Shown here piece by piece: positions 49,201 to 57,163 of a stretch of DNA of 64,000 nucleotides; position 1 is the stretch's first letter; each line of letters opens with the position of its first letter. The stretch comes from Tubiluchus corallicola (lineage: Eukaryota; Priapulida; Priapulimorpha; Priapulimorphida; Tubiluchidae), in assembly GCA_030141605.1 (NCBI GenBank), contig JAQGDQ010000336.1, forward strand, positions 124,001 to 188,000, in the 5' to 3' direction. The position numbers were made by a program, and so were the translations under genes. The notes under the pieces were generated by a model. It made no database searches and was not told where the DNA came from. It worked only from the letters and a program-made list of their open reading frames with translations.

Positions 49201-51657
49201 AAATGCTAATTTAATTTTCATATTCCTGTATAATTATATAGGAATATAGCTGATTTGTCTCATTTGTGTTTTTTATACGCAAATTTCAATTTAAAGGACC
49301 ATTAAACCTCAATAACTTTACAGATGAAACATAAAAGTCCAATGCATTTGCTATATGAGAAATACTCATTGTAGATAAAAATGCATTGTGTCGTGAATTC
49401 CGAGAGCCAATATAGCTATTTTTTGCCTACTGTATGTGATATTAATTGGTAAATTTAAAGTTTCACATTTAAAGAAAAATCCCCAGGCTCCACAAAGCTG
49501 CTATACTATAACATTAATTTATGTTCAAAATGTTGATGTGCCATTTCGTTTTCTGCTACCAGATTAATCGAGTCACATCTCTGTGAAGTTTTTGTTTCGT
49601 TTTAAAATTACAAATCATGCTAACAGTAGTTTATTATCCAGGAATAGAGCGCTTGTGAAAAAGGAAGCTTCCAGACCTCCTGAACCATACAGCAGCGACA
49701 GTGAGTCTATATTAGAATGCAGACCAGGAAAAGAGCAGCCATCTGGTAATTTTTAAGTTTTCTTGTCATGTTTCTCCTCTATATTTTTACGGCGAACTTG
49801 TACAGAAATTGCAACCATGACTAGCTGGTTCTAAAGCTTATTATCTTAATCCATTTAACGTATTGTAAAATAACGTTGTCACTCTTGAAATGAAAAGTAT
49901 GAGACTGTATATGATAAAAAAATGTTCTCTATTGGGACTCTTTAATTGCCTGGCCTCTGTAGTATAAAACACTATTGCAATTCTACGATAACTGTACTTG
50001 GGTGGACTTGGTTCGAGAAACAGTGGAGTCGATTTTTTTAAAAAAAATTCTGTCTGATTGCTGAGAAGTACAGAATTTATTTACATACTAGTGCTTAGTG
50101 GAGTTTTCCAATAAATGATTGTTCTTATAGGTTTGCCAAATGCGTTCTATCCTAGTGGCGTTTACAACAACGTTGTTCTAGCTGATGCCGAGTCCTCAGA
50201 TCAAAGTGAACGATCATTACAAAACAGCAGCACGGAACATTTGTACAAGAACACGCAACGTAACCGCAATAATCTCTCACCTAATGGCATCTCTGTCAGC
50301 AGAGAGAAACTCCGAAAAGATGACAGCCCAACTGACCCGAAGAAAAAGAAACATGTGACGATAGGTGGGACAGAAGAAGTTGATGACTGGGGCGGGGAGC
50401 ATCCTCAGACAGATTCACAAGTGGAGGTAATTTGTCCACATTGCGGGCGCGTTTGCAATTATGCATCGTATATATTAATTTCGGTGGTATGTATGTATAT
50501 ATATTTTTGGACGCTTTTCGCCCCCCCCCCGTTCGTCCCGGTGGGCCCGATTCGAAAAATTAAGAATACAAGAATCGGGCCCCACCATTTGCGGTGATAT
50601 CAAATGAAGGGTCTCGATCTAGTGTCGTGCCATTGGGGTTTATTTTTCGAATCGGGCCCACCGGGAGGAACGGGGGGCGAAAAACCTCCAAAAATGGCCA
50701 TTTTTCGGCCGTTTTAGCAAAACTTATACCTCTTATTTCTGGAGAACGGGAACCGTGCCGGGGGCGGTGCCAGACATGGGATAGATAGCCCGTTCAGCGG
50801 TGGGTGTAGTAGGCCTATTTAGAAATCGCGAGAGGGCCACGGCGTCCCGTAATGGACGTTTTCCCGGACCCAACTCGCGATTTTTTCGAAATTTTGGTCA
50901 AACGGCCCGTAGAAAAACGTTCTAGCGGCGCTTAGTGTGACTCTCGAAAGGAGATATATAGCTCCTTAGAAAGAGGAAGAACAGGGCTACGCGATGATGT
51001 GGGCCATATTTTAGGACACGTCTATCAAGAGGAGTGACGACGAGTTAATTGGATGTTCCATTTTTGGCAAATTTCGCTTGGAAAACTGCTGACGCAAAGC
51101 CGTTGTTCTGACGTCATCCATTATATTCTGCCTATGACTTTTAATCAGCTGCTGCTGCTGTCTTTGTGTTAGGTAAATAAACGAACACTAGGTAGGATGT
51201 TCACGCATTGTTGATTATAAGTGGATTTATACGCAAATTTTTTTGCGGGGCCTTTGCTAGTCTATATGGTTGTGGTTCAGTTAGTTTAAAGTATTTTTAA
51301 GGGGTGAAGATATAAATCACGGTTATTAAGAAACAGAACAAACAGCATGTATGTGACTCACACTAGGCCTTACAATATGGCATAAGCGTGATAGAGATTA
51401 CTGAGTCTTAGGCAAATCACATAATTCAAGACGCAGTCCAGTAAACTGCAACAAGTGCCGATTTGCTTATATATTTTCTTAGGTCAGTATATTTTTACAG
51501 AACATAATAATTATGCACATAATTCTCATAATTCTGTGAAAAACAAATCTTCTTTTTGTTTCAGACAATTTTAGACCCTAACGTAAGCGTGGAACCACTT
51601 TACGATTATGATGATACACCAGTGTCTTCCAAACCAGATTTGACTATTTATTTCTGA
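22186..51657 (+). CDS. Single-pass cadherin, five EC repeats, protocadherin-15/CDHR-like (760 aa, 18 exons)
   Basis: I joined 18 exons: 22186-22252, 22590-22655, 23073-23206, 23961-24041, 24680-24772, 26937-27041, 27283-27384, 28721-28846, 29368-29458, 30548-30852, 31944-32014, 32305-32389, 32823-32998, 34105-34280, 39182-39293, 49642-49745, 50131-50426 and 51565-51657. All 17 introns are GT-AG and every phase matches. They sum to 2283 nt. Residues 1-22 form a signal peptide. EC repeats span about 24-133, 134-243, 244-361, 362-462 and 463-563, with calcium-linker motifs DVNDNAP (128-134), DEDNLNP (235-241) and NTNNQNP (454-460). The membrane segment is about 572-594, and a 164-residue cytoplasmic tail follows. 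C25 and C109 match the EC1 disulfide plan of protocadherin-15/Cad99C. The family has 11 EC repeats in PCDH15, so this is a short relative. Such proteins mediate calcium-dependent contacts of microvilli, stereocilia or photoreceptors. The subfamily call is inference; the cadherin call is firm. Confidence 0.92.
24680..24772 (+). CDS. Cadherin exon 5 (EC1-EC2 linker)
   Basis: It begins after TTTTTGCAG and carries the diagnostic [10 protein letters not shown] motif, which coordinates calcium between repeats 1 and 2. It ends GAG|GTAAAT in phase 0. Confidence 0.95.
24880..25892 (-). mobile_element. Decayed Tc1/mariner-like DNA transposon, copy 2 (cadherin intron 5)
   Basis: Several stretches align with the relic at 15.1 kb. 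The subterminal TTGAAAATTGC region (24887 onward), the CACTTTCTCTTTAAGGGAAT block (about 25540) and the right end (TCTAAACTTCG followed by a T-rich terminus at 25892) match in the same order. Small insertions and stops break the minus-strand frame. The left boundary is uncertain. Confidence 0.5.
27626..28300. mobile_element. TIR element copy A in cadherin intron 7
   Basis: The 675-bp element starts TTAAAGCCCAAGAAAA and ends with the inverse complement of TTAAAGGCCAAGAAAA, a 16-bp TIR with one mismatch. It has no ORF. It aligns over most of its length with copy B (29906-30525). The terminal TTAA could be a piggyBac-type target duplication or part of the TIR; the superfamily is unresolved. Confidence 0.75.
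29906..30525. mobile_element. TIR element copy B in cadherin intron 9
   Basis: It is homologous to copy A in the same orientation. Shared blocks include GATGACCGTTAGGCGCAG-like text (CCCGCGATGACCGTTAGGCG here) and AAAAATACGTTTTTGG. Its right TIR, rich in pyrimidines, ends 22 bp before exon 10 of the cadherin and appears to supply the acceptor pyrimidine tract. Confidence 0.75.
30548..30852 (+). CDS. Cadherin exon 10 (EC3-EC4)
   Basis: The largest exon, 305 nt, spans residues 289-390. It carries the end of EC3 (QNENKPQF linker) and the start of EC4 with canonical MEN and HDAD calcium-binding motifs. The acceptor is a tandem CAGCAG. Use of the upstream site would add one alanine without shifting frame. 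Confidence 0.9.
30960..31466 (+). mobile_element. LINE 3' end fragment (ORF2 C-terminus and tail)
   Basis: The plus frame from 30962 to 31297 contains [13 protein letters not shown] followed by [13 protein letters not shown] and, later, NNGF. This order is typical of the region after the reverse transcriptase in CR1/L2-type LINE proteins. An AT-rich tail ends GAAATAAACTGATAAGTCAA with ATCA repeats, like LINE tails. It is 5'-truncated, as usual for dead copies, and sits inside CCCTAA-like sequence. Confidence 0.55.
31467..31497. repeat. Degenerate telomere-like (CCCTAA)n
   Basis: Reads CCTAACCCCTAACCCTAACA with one further unit; a matching CCCTAACCCTA lies at 30947-30957 on the other side of the LINE fragment. 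Confidence 0.7.
33603..33660 (+). pseudogene. Relic similar to part of cadherin exon 14
   Basis: ATAACAAGCAGAGGAGAGGT followed by TTACATTACAAAGTACATTA resembles exon 14 at 34121-34165 (ATAACAAACAAAGGACAGTT and TACACTACAAAGTACACTAA). The translations are similar ([12 protein letters not shown] versus [12 protein letters not shown]). It lies in intron 13 with no clean splice sites and a stop just upstream, so it looks like a decayed partial exon duplication. A short chance match is possible. Confidence 0.4.
34105..34280 (+). CDS. Cadherin exon 14 (end of EC5)
   Basis: Encodes residues 501-559, with cysteines C532 and C545 near the membrane-proximal end of EC5. The following intron 14 (34281-39181) hosts a whole antisense gene. 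Confidence 0.88.
34281..35123. other. Cadherin intron 14, left part; 3' flank of nested gene
   Basis: AT-rich with no ORF. A TTTATT near 34870 is an AATAAA on the minus strand, about 250 nt past the stop of the nested protease gene, and may end its transcript. Confidence 0.35.
35124..38054 (-). CDS. Secreted 15x EGF - CCP - trypsin-like serine protease, intronless (976 aa)
   Basis: This is one uninterrupted frame from ATG (38054) to TAA (35124). Residues 1-17 are a signal peptide ([17 protein letters not shown]). About residues 54-635 hold 15 EGF domains of the six-cysteine PCxNGGxC type. One CCP/sushi domain with four cysteines follows, then a chymotrypsin-fold protease whose ILGG starts at 734. 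The catalytic residues are present: H774 (TAAHC), D829 (NDLALI) and S927 (GDSGGP). D921, six residues before the serine, predicts cleavage after Arg/Lys. The activation site reads RRTILGG rather than R-IVGG. EGF-CCP-protease layouts occur in secreted proteases of invertebrate immunity, development or matrix. No exact ortholog is recognised. The absence of introns in a protein whose domains are usually split over exons suggests a retrocopy that stayed intact. It lies antisense in cadherin intron 14. A TTTTCCGGCTCTGCAG| acceptor-like site about 45 nt upstream of the ATG could mark a 5' UTR intron or a trans-splice site. Confidence 0.95.
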   Translation of the reverse strand: MFTACQILLLFACGVSAQIDIQEQIRNDPELCKQLEFLLGIECNSFAATVQIIGCESSPCLNGGTCIDLASGTYSCFCPSGYTGNTCDKKDACAPNPCKNGATCSQIGDTTVYTCSCLPGLTGTLCEINDVCSSSPCLNGGTCRETAPGRYRCLCSGLYSGRRCQEISACASAPCKNGGECFSNGRFFTCSCVGGYAGSTCEIKPFDPCGGNPCLNGGTCISVDESFVCNCPSFYTGTNCEMNDQQNLCRLAPCLNGGTCLEAPSSALGFACDCPSPYSGAICQKRRQDPCQSAPCQNGGSCKNSGSSFTCDCPLDYAGGLCEVRRQLPNFCASFPCRNGGSCVNGNSSFICNCLSSFSGPRCDQTKDFCASSPCRNGGSCITLTNSFICICTVTHTGSLCENGRDFCASLPCQNGGSCQNFGDNFKCSCPAMYTGTECETEMPQANVCDSSPCLNGGICRSEDAQLLCECTDKFVGERCQTEMQVVDEAICSPKNNPCLNQGLCLTISESTYICLCRPGFTGDNCESDFCSSEPCRNGGTCRNLVQNYECQCENGFTGRNCDRQISPCLSAPCKNGGLCEASVSSYTCLCPKGYIGNNCESKELNPCIQNPCKNGGICRQLLQGKFDCFCVGAYKGDACEEPASEIACGEPPRLVRKASSTSIAFGPGVNPSSLPAGWYPPGTQAQYSCEFGYIIQGSSTASCGSDGQWSNVNQVPRCVPECGTKDPSIRRTILGGNFTVPCEWPWQVALYHRGAFRCGGSLISENWVLTAAHCVVVRSTGRLLLASDLEVGIGKHKSARDANEANAQFFNVERLVSNPSFDEQLYNDLALIKLNGLVEIGKCARTICLPSGRSRPPSPGEQLTVTGWGVTANGKQPPSPELLEANLPIVEHSECQRVFKPYEIMGDTQMCAGFDDRRADACRGDSGGPLVRAEGKRYVQYGIVSGGGSLCARDKYSFYTRIQAFLIFIQDTILK
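38055..39181. other. 5' flank of nested protease gene; rest of cadherin intron 14
   Basis: Presumed promoter of the minus-strand protease gene. No clear TATA box lies at the expected distance. A minus-strand frame at 38831-38439 has no ATG and no domain and is not called. Confidence 0.3.
39182..39293 (+). CDS. Cadherin exon 15 (transmembrane segment)
   Basis: Encodes [13 protein letters not shown] followed by about 23 hydrophobic residues rich in I, A, V, L and M, then LLK at the cytoplasmic side. It ends GCA|GTAAGT. The next exon lies 10.3 kb away, across the retrotransposon. Confidence 0.9.
39350..39354. repeat. Left target site duplication ATAAA
   Basis: ATAAA directly precedes the left LTR. 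The same five bases follow the right LTR at 48492-48496. Confidence 0.85.
39561..39847. mobile_element. hAT-type MITE nested in the 3' LTR
   Basis: It starts CAGGGCCTATTTCAG and ends CTGACATAGGCCCTG, a 15-bp TIR with one mismatch here. GTCTCACT is duplicated exactly on both sides (39553-39560 and 39848-39855). An 8-bp duplication and CAGGG termini are hallmarks of hAT elements. It is GC-rich with no ORF of its own. Confidence 0.85.
40211..40370. repeat. 80-bp tandem duplication carrying the LTR TATA box
   Basis: Two adjacent copies of the same 80-bp unit (40211-40290 and 40291-40370), apparently identical. Each contains TTATATAAAC (40241-40250 and 40321-40330), which reads GTTTATATAA on the element's sense strand. 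The other LTR has one copy. Confidence 0.93.
41112..42194 (-). pseudogene. BEL/Pao integrase, catalytic core part and C-terminal domain
   Basis: The frame includes LSDNFSSF, with the second catalytic Asp, and [17 protein letters not shown], with the catalytic Glu. It ends with the DUF5641-type domain ([24 protein letters not shown]). It is joined to the upstream frame only through a shift near 42.1 kb, so it is a broken part of the pol polyprotein. Confidence 0.88.
42035..43447 (-). pseudogene. BEL/Pao RNase H and integrase N-terminal region
   Basis: Contains an RNase H segment ([13 protein letters not shown]), then the integrase zinc-binding H2C2 region ([10 protein letters not shown] and CQSC), and LDYLGPV with the first catalytic Asp of the integrase core. 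Frames change at both ends (about 43.44 and 42.1 kb). Confidence 0.88.
43249..44730 (-). pseudogene. BEL/Pao reverse transcriptase
   Basis: Contains the reverse transcriptase core, with VCDIEKAF (first catalytic Asp, about residue 199 of this frame), [10 protein letters not shown] and MYVDNIITG (about 278-286). The catalytic box reads YVDN where YVDD is the general form. The frame runs on into the Peptidase_A17/RNase H linker and then goes out of frame near 43.45 kb. Confidence 0.9.
44789..45316 (-). pseudogene. BEL/Pao aspartic protease region (DUF1758)
   Basis: The frame contains [14 protein letters not shown], with the DSG active-site motif of retroelement aspartic proteases. It ends at a stop (44789), while the adjacent frame continues into the reverse transcriptase, indicating a small indel nearby. 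Confidence 0.85.
45292..45852 (-). pseudogene. BEL/Pao gag C-terminal part with zinc knuckles
   Basis: Cysteine/histidine motifs at about 45585-45396 ([28 protein letters not shown] and [14 protein letters not shown]) are CCHC-type nucleic-acid-binding knuckles. The frame is shifted relative to both neighbours. Confidence 0.85.
45806..47073 (-). pseudogene. BEL/Pao gag N-terminal and DUF1759 region
   Basis: The probable gag start is the ATG at 47073 ([15 protein letters not shown]). Three frames are needed to cover the region (breaks near 46.7 and 46.06 kb). The middle frame has [17 protein letters not shown] and DVEKFQHLK, characteristic of the DUF1759 domain of BEL/Pao gag. Confidence 0.85.
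47337..47354 (-). other. Primer binding site
   Basis: On the minus strand, directly after the 5' LTR end CGATA, the sequence reads TGGTGCTGAAAGTGTCGG. It begins with TGG, the complement of a tRNA CCA end. The tRNA species was not identified. Confidence 0.65.
47355..48491 (-). repeat. 5' LTR of the BEL/Pao element
   Basis: 1137 bp with a single TATA box (TATATAAAC, about 48250-48259 on the plus strand), which on the minus strand would start transcription near 48.22 kb. It also carries the hAT MITE (47559-47855). Confidence 0.93.
47559..47855. mobile_element. hAT-type MITE nested in the 5' LTR
   Basis: Perfect 15-bp TIRs (CAGGGCCTATTTCAG and CTGAAATAGGCCCTG) and a perfect GTCTCACT duplication at 47551-47558 and 47856-47863. 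It matches the copy in the other LTR at the same relative site. A longer G run (47612-47629) accounts for most of the length difference. Confidence 0.87.
48492..48496. repeat. Right target site duplication ATAAA
   Basis: Matches 39350-39354 exactly. Confidence 0.85.
49025..49120 (+). repeat. Possible tRNA-derived SINE head
   Basis: An A-box-like TATAGCTTAAATCTGG (from 49033) and a perfect B box GGTTCAAATCC (49074-49084) lie at pol III promoter spacing. The T-stem and acceptor do not pair well, so it is not a functional tRNA gene. It lies in cadherin intron 15. Confidence 0.35.
49642..49745 (+). CDS. Cadherin exon 16 (start of cytoplasmic tail)
   Basis: Follows TTATTATCCAG| and completes the split CAG codon from exon 15. 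It encodes basic, then Pro/Ser-rich tail residues ([20 protein letters not shown]). Phase agreement across a 10.3-kb intron containing a retrotransposon supports the join. Confidence 0.85.
50131..50426 (+). CDS. Cadherin exon 17 (cytoplasmic tail)
   Basis: Encodes residues 632-730, a polar, unstructured-looking region with [10 protein letters not shown] and an acidic VDDWGGE stretch. It ends GTGGAG|GTAATT in phase 0. Confidence 0.85.
50501..50696. repeat. GC-rich palindromic repeat (cadherin intron 17)
   Basis: The left arm (about 50501-50560) contains GTGGGCCCGATTCGAAAAAT. The right arm (50641-50696) is its inverse complement, with ATTTTTCGAATCGGGCCCAC and then the C/G run. Arms of about 50 bp enclose an 80-bp loop. 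CpG-rich sequence continues to about 51.05 kb. It is probably part of a repeat family, but I could not classify it. Confidence 0.6.
51565..51657 (+). CDS. Cadherin exon 18 (C-terminus)
   Basis: Encodes the last 30 residues after TTTTTGTTTCAG| and ends LTIYF-stop. The hydrophobic I-Y-F terminus fits a class II PDZ-binding motif. An ATTAAA at 51769-51774 is the nearest poly(A)-signal variant. Confidence 0.88.
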   Translation, partial: TILDPNVSVEPLYDYDDTPVSSKPDLTIYF

Positions 51658-54600
51658 TCGATAGATATTTGATTAGATAACTGTGAATCATGTTGTGTAA
51701 TGAAACAGCTACGAAGCTGATTCAATCGACGGGCAGCTGACTATTTATGAAGTATGTAACGATACAGAATTAAAGTGCCTTGTCATTTATAATATGAAAC
51801 AAAGTGTTTTCTGCAAAAGTGAAAGCTGAACTGATTTTGGTGTTACACAATTTTGTATGACAGATGTGGTATGGACATTCATTGTAGACAGAAAGTTTTG
51901 GAGAAACTGAGCTAATAATGTCTTCTTATAAATATTAGTTCAAGTGTGGCATTTTAAAAACTTATTGTCTCGTAACTTGTAAAAATTATAAATTGTAAAT
52001 GATTACAATGTGTTTTATTGTATATAGTTGTAAATAATTATGACATGTATTGAGTAAAATGTTAGAATTGAAGCTTTCACGCAACTTTATGTTTTACACA
52101 GCGAATTTACATTTCTTGTTTGAAATTAACTGTTACAGAAGGCAGTACAGTAGGCCACAGAATAGCTGTACTGTCTAGATACCAAAAGTTTTTAGCAATT
52201 CTATTTTTTCTGACTGGGCGTCTCAACTATCCACTTTTGACTTTTAGTCTGCGGGGCTGTGACTTGTGGTTGAACTTCCCAGAGCTTTCGAGATGCAACC
52301 AGAAAACTTGTTCTAATGGTGGTGGTCTGCTCGGTGGTGTTTGTTGCGTGAAAACGGTGACAGTAGGTGTGTGCAACAAAAATTTTGATGGCACCGAAAT
52401 AACATGTTTGCTACCCAAAGGTATTGTAATATATCATGCTTGAGATAATGCGGATTGCGCTGGGTTAGTAGAGCTAAGATGAAAGTCAACTGAAGGTCAC
52501 GAGAAATCGTATAGACTTATAACGCTGTAGGCCTGCGTTTGCTTTCTAGCTACATTCACTGCCGTCTCTATACGTGAACCGTTTTGGAGCATTGGCTGAT
52601 TATATGAAATAGCCAACGACAAGGGCTGAAGGCTGCGTATTATACCTAGCTTTTGTCATTGCTTTAGCTGTCCAGAAGAAAATAACAGATGAAAGAGGTG
52701 AAAATCCGATTATAAGCAGAATAACACTAGAAGATGGAAAAGTGAAAAATTTTTGGGTATAATTAAAAGTTTTTACATTAAATACAAATTAAAAACAATA
52801 GCAGACACGTTCGATGCGAATAGGGCTATTTTATGCTTTTTATATAAAACTTAAACGACTGTGGTGCTTGATTTGATACAATGACCATGGCTGTTGACCA
52901 TAAAAGTAGTGCCCGATTTTTTTCGATCCGCAAACAAAGTGTGGGTCAGTCTGTAATAATTATTACTACAAAAATAATTGATACTAGACATACAGTATAA
53001 GGAGCATCGTGTTTATTTTTCATTTTCTTTCAAATTACTTTTTTTCCGTAAACGAAAATTATCTTCCGCACCCAATAGGCTCGCATTTATTACGTGTTTC
53101 GCCCACTATAGGCTAACGATTAAGAATTTCAAGGTTTTAATAATTTGTAAGCTTATGCACAGAGAAACGTTATCACCTATTATAAACACGATTTTGTTTG
53201 CAAGCTGAATTACTGTTCTTGTAAATTCTGTAAACGTTAGCTTGTATTTAAATAACTGAAGTAACGATTGTTTTCGTATCTTTGCGAAAGAATAATAAAC
53301 ATTTATTCGTGTACAGTGTGTACTTTGTTTTGTTTTTGAGGTTGTGGCGAGTTTACAACATATGGCTTTTAGAAAACTTACTTATTTTTTGTAATTTCTT
53401 GATTTGAGATGTGACACATTTGCACACAGTATGTGAATGTTGCAAATTTCGAAAATCTGTGTGTTGTAATTTGAGCACCGTTAAGAAGTAATTAAGAATC
53501 AGGCGTCTAAAAATAACACCCGGATGCGGACCTACGCAAACACAAGACAGTCAGGACGCTAGACCATTATAATGTTGTTTCAGAGTCACTCCGTCTAGAG
53601 CAAGAGACACTTAATCCTGATTTCATCGAAATGGATAAACGTTCTTTCAGCATACTGTTTTCCACAAACAACTCTCAAAAATGAAGTTAAAAAGAAACTT
53701 AGGAAAACAAAAAGCAATATCACGCAAAACGACATCCGCGAGTGCACCTCACTGAGAAAGGAACAAATGAGGACAGTTTGCGAAAGGGAAGGTTGTCAGT
53801 TTAATTTCTTCAAAGTTTCTTGTAAGTGTAAATTCATTTTCCCCGAAACGTCTTTATAATTATTTCCAAAGTAATTAAACACAAAGTCCAAATCGTTCAA
53901 CCTGCCAAATGAAAGGTCTTGGTGAGCTGATTTGAATAGTATAAGTTGATAGGAGATTCGTTGACCTTTAGCCACGGGTCACTTGTTGAAAAATTACGAT
54001 TTCATTGTGAAGTGCAATTCTTAGTTAATCAAGCAATGCGAATTCAATAAAATGATGATAACGAAAGCAAAAATTATGACCTTCAAACAAAAGGCTGTTG
54101 TCATTTCAAAGTCGATTTCTGTAACAATTGTTTGCAGAATCTTCAGTTTCTGACCACGTCACAAACATTGTCAATTAGTTTATGTTTTTGCATTTTAATT
54201 GCGTGTTTGTAGCACGAAAGTATAATAAACAAATATCATAAAAGAGCAACAGTGAAAAATTGTGACAGATTTTGTCCGCACTATGGACAATATTTGACGA
54301 GAAGACCTTAGTTATTCACTGTATCAGTGGTCAACCTTTTTGGTCAACCAGTTGGCTTTCAGAAGAAAACGTCGGGACCCCTCTACATTCTACGGACATC
54401 TATTTGGCATTTGAGTAGGTGTGCATGTTGTTCCTGGTGTTTTTCCAAATATTAAATAGAGGACGAGAAAAGACAATTCTGTTGAAATCGCTTTTTTAAA
54501 TCATTTCCCACTCTTTGACAGAACTTTCTCCTAATTCACAAAAAGGATATATAAAGCATTTCAGAAGTCACTGTCTTGTGGTAAACTTTTGTTCAGTAAT

Positions 54601-55089
54601 TAAGAACTATTTTAGTCGACATTTGAGGTCTTGCGTCGTGTTACCACTGATAATGTACTAATTGTCTGATATTGTAATACAGAAAAAATGCATAATGTAA
54701 TAAAAATCAACTCATGATATAATAAAAAAACTAACGCATAATGTAGTAATTGAAGTTTGTGGCATATTGTGACGCCACATTACAACCACCCAACACATCT
54801 CCCACACACCCGCACGCACACACAATGAACAGACCAATATTCAAAAGTATATAAAAAAATTCTAAATTCTTTAGCGTATTTCATCTTTTATCTCTGTAAA
54901 TACTGTGCAGGTCAGCTAACTCCTAGTCCTATCGCACCTTCACGGCTGTTGAATATATACCTAAATGAGTAAAACAGGAGATGCAGGCTCCGCAAGGACA
55001 AGCGGCGTGTTGTGTTAAATTAAGGTATTTCAGAAATACATTAAAATTATAGTGCAGTGCAGTAAACGAATAAACGAATGCTAAAGGCA

Positions 55090-55098
<9 letters not shown>
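51658..55098. other. Cadherin 3' UTR and downstream non-coding DNA
   Basis: A Cys-rich plus-strand frame at about 52139-52443 follows an acceptor-like TTACAG but has no ATG. AATAAA occurs near 53292. A short frame after TTGTTTCAG| at about 53583 stays open for some 33 codons. None forms a defensible gene. Confidence 0.35.
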
Positions 55099-55182
<84 letters not shown>

Positions 55183-55197
55183 AGAAGAGAGAGAGAG

Positions 55198-55271
<74 letters not shown>

Positions 55272-55276
55272 AGAGA
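55099..55276. repeat. (GA)n microsatellite
   Basis: About 178 bases of GA with a few G insertions. The Arg-Glu and Leu-Ser ORFs on the two strands are artefacts of it. Confidence 0.97.
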
Positions 55277-55877
55277 ATTATATTGAGAAAAAATAGAAAC
55301 AGAACAATAGCAATATAACATTAAAGGAGCAGGTTAGTTGAGTAATTGAGCTGATATTACTATATCTCATATTATATAGTATACTATTATATCTCAATTA
55401 TATTACTATTACTCATCACACATGAACAGCGTTGTGATGCCAAAGAATCGAGTAGCTAACTTGTATCACCTTTAGATTTCAACAAATAAAAAATATTTTA
55501 TTATACGTAAGAAAATTGTATCTATTTAATATTTAAATTAATTTTGCTAGTTGTTATACATCATCGGTTAGAATTTTTGTTATTACATAATGCGTTTTGT
55601 GGTGTTAACGATGTATGTTAAACTTCCGGTTATTACATTTTGCGTTTTGGTGGCATTATATTATGCGTTTGTTTTTTTTGTTATATTATCAGATTTCTAT
55701 TACATTATCGGCTATTTATTTACTACGTAGACGTAGACTCCAAAATTGTTAACAGTTTCTTGAAACACACTATATTTGGCAATATAGAAAGAAAAGCTAT
55801 CTTGAATAGGTTAGTGAATCAGCGACTGAAAACACTTTCTATGCATGGCAGGGTTGACCACTTAGTTAGCTATCTAG

Positions 55878-55973
55878 TCATTCATTCATTCATTCATTCA
55901 TTCATTCATTCATTCATTCATTCATTCATTCATTCATTCATTCATTCTGTCAGTCAGTCAGTCGGTCAGTCAG
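55878..55973. repeat. (ATTC)n followed by (AGTC)n
   Basis: A perfect tetranucleotide run of ATTC to about 55947, then AGTC units to 55973. Confidence 0.95.
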
Positions 55974-56184
55974 CAACCATTTAATTAGAACTATTTGTGA
56001 ACTTTATTTACTTAATTTTATAGGTAGCAAGGTACATAACTTGTCTACATGGTAATGCTGTGAACTAAAATGTAATTGCGTTTTAGCTAACTGTAACTTT
56101 ATAATAACACGAAGTTATTTAATTGTCTATTTAGGCATTTATTTATGCAAATATTTGTGTGAAATTGCGTGTGTTTGCGAAGAT

Positions 56185-56238
56185 AGGAACTTATTTGTTC
56201 GAAATAAAGTAAATCAGTCAATCGTTCAATCAGTCATA
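56185..56238 (+). mobile_element. Possible LINE 3' tail
   Basis: GAAATAAAGTAAATCAGTCA followed by ATCG/ATCA units resembles the end of the LINE fragment at about 31440-31466 (GAAATAAACTGATAAGTCAA). No coding part is recognisable upstream. Confidence 0.3.
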
Positions 56239-56893
56239 GGTGATTACAAAATTGACAATTATATCGATCAGTCGGCTGAAAAACCGTTGAACCTAGTAAG
56301 AACAGTTTTTCTAGCACTCTCTTTTTAGCACCGTGAGATTTTTATGTTAATATTATTTTTTTGTTGAAAGTTAAGCGTTATGTATGAACGACGTGTAAGA
56401 GCCAAAAAATTCAGTGTGTCTGCTGGCAGGAATGGATAAATGACCAACCTTCAGGAAGAATTAATATAGCAGATGAGTTTCTAAGATAAATGAAGATGGT
56501 TTCCAAAATGTTGAAGGAAGAACAAGCATGTAATATTACTTTATGTGTGCTACTGGTGTGTTCTTTCGGAATGTTGGAATCATTTAAGATACGCGAATTT
56601 AACCTCAAAGCAGAGGAAACCGCGTGACACATATAAACCAAAGAAAAACATTCAACTGATTGAAGTTTCCTTTTCCTTAAATCAACACCCAGCTTTGCAA
56701 CGCATCTGTACAACCTAAACCACGCAGCGAGCCTCGTGGCACCTTCATTAAATTAACAATTAATGTATTCGGACAATAATACAGACAGGAATAGGGTGTA
56801 TTTGCTCAGTCTCGGCAGCACAATGTATCAAATCAACAATATTTACAAACGCTGAAAACACGGCTTGTGTACACTGCAGTCCGGCGTGATTTT

Positions 56894-57163
56894 CTAGTCG
56901 AAAAGCGACGGAAAGGCGAAATTTCGGGATTGTTTAGCAAAGTTCAGATACCTCTGCATGTAATTATCTATACGCGTGCATTTGTGTGCCCTGCCATTCC
57001 AAAGACAATAGGTATGTGACCGCCAATAATATTTACACTGCCCGTCTATCAGATTCCTTCTCGTACAAATAAACACGAGCTCGTCACTATTCTTTACTAA
57101 TGAGATAATCGCTTGTTTTTCCAAGTTGTCAGTAAGCATCCACCACCGACCAATATCGGCCAT
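56894..57163 (-). CDS. Unassigned small ORF, candidate only
   Basis: The minus-strand ATG at 57163 opens an 89-codon frame with balanced composition, including many W, C and R residues (MADIGRWWMLTDNLEKQAII). A CAGAG|GTATCT donor inside it would join in phase to a GTTTAG|GTTGTA acceptor near 56720, whose frame stays open to 56411. No family is recognised and no poly(A) signal is clear, so it may be chance. Confidence 0.22.
   Translation of the reverse strand: MADIGRWWMLTDNLEKQAIISLVKNSDELVFICTRRNLIDGQCKYYWRSHTYCLWNGRAHKCTRIDNYMQRYLNFAKQSRNFAFPSLFD

Noticed and set aside
55078-55296. Arg-Glu repeat ORF and the antisense Leu-Ser ORF
   Set aside because: Both are translations of the GA microsatellite.
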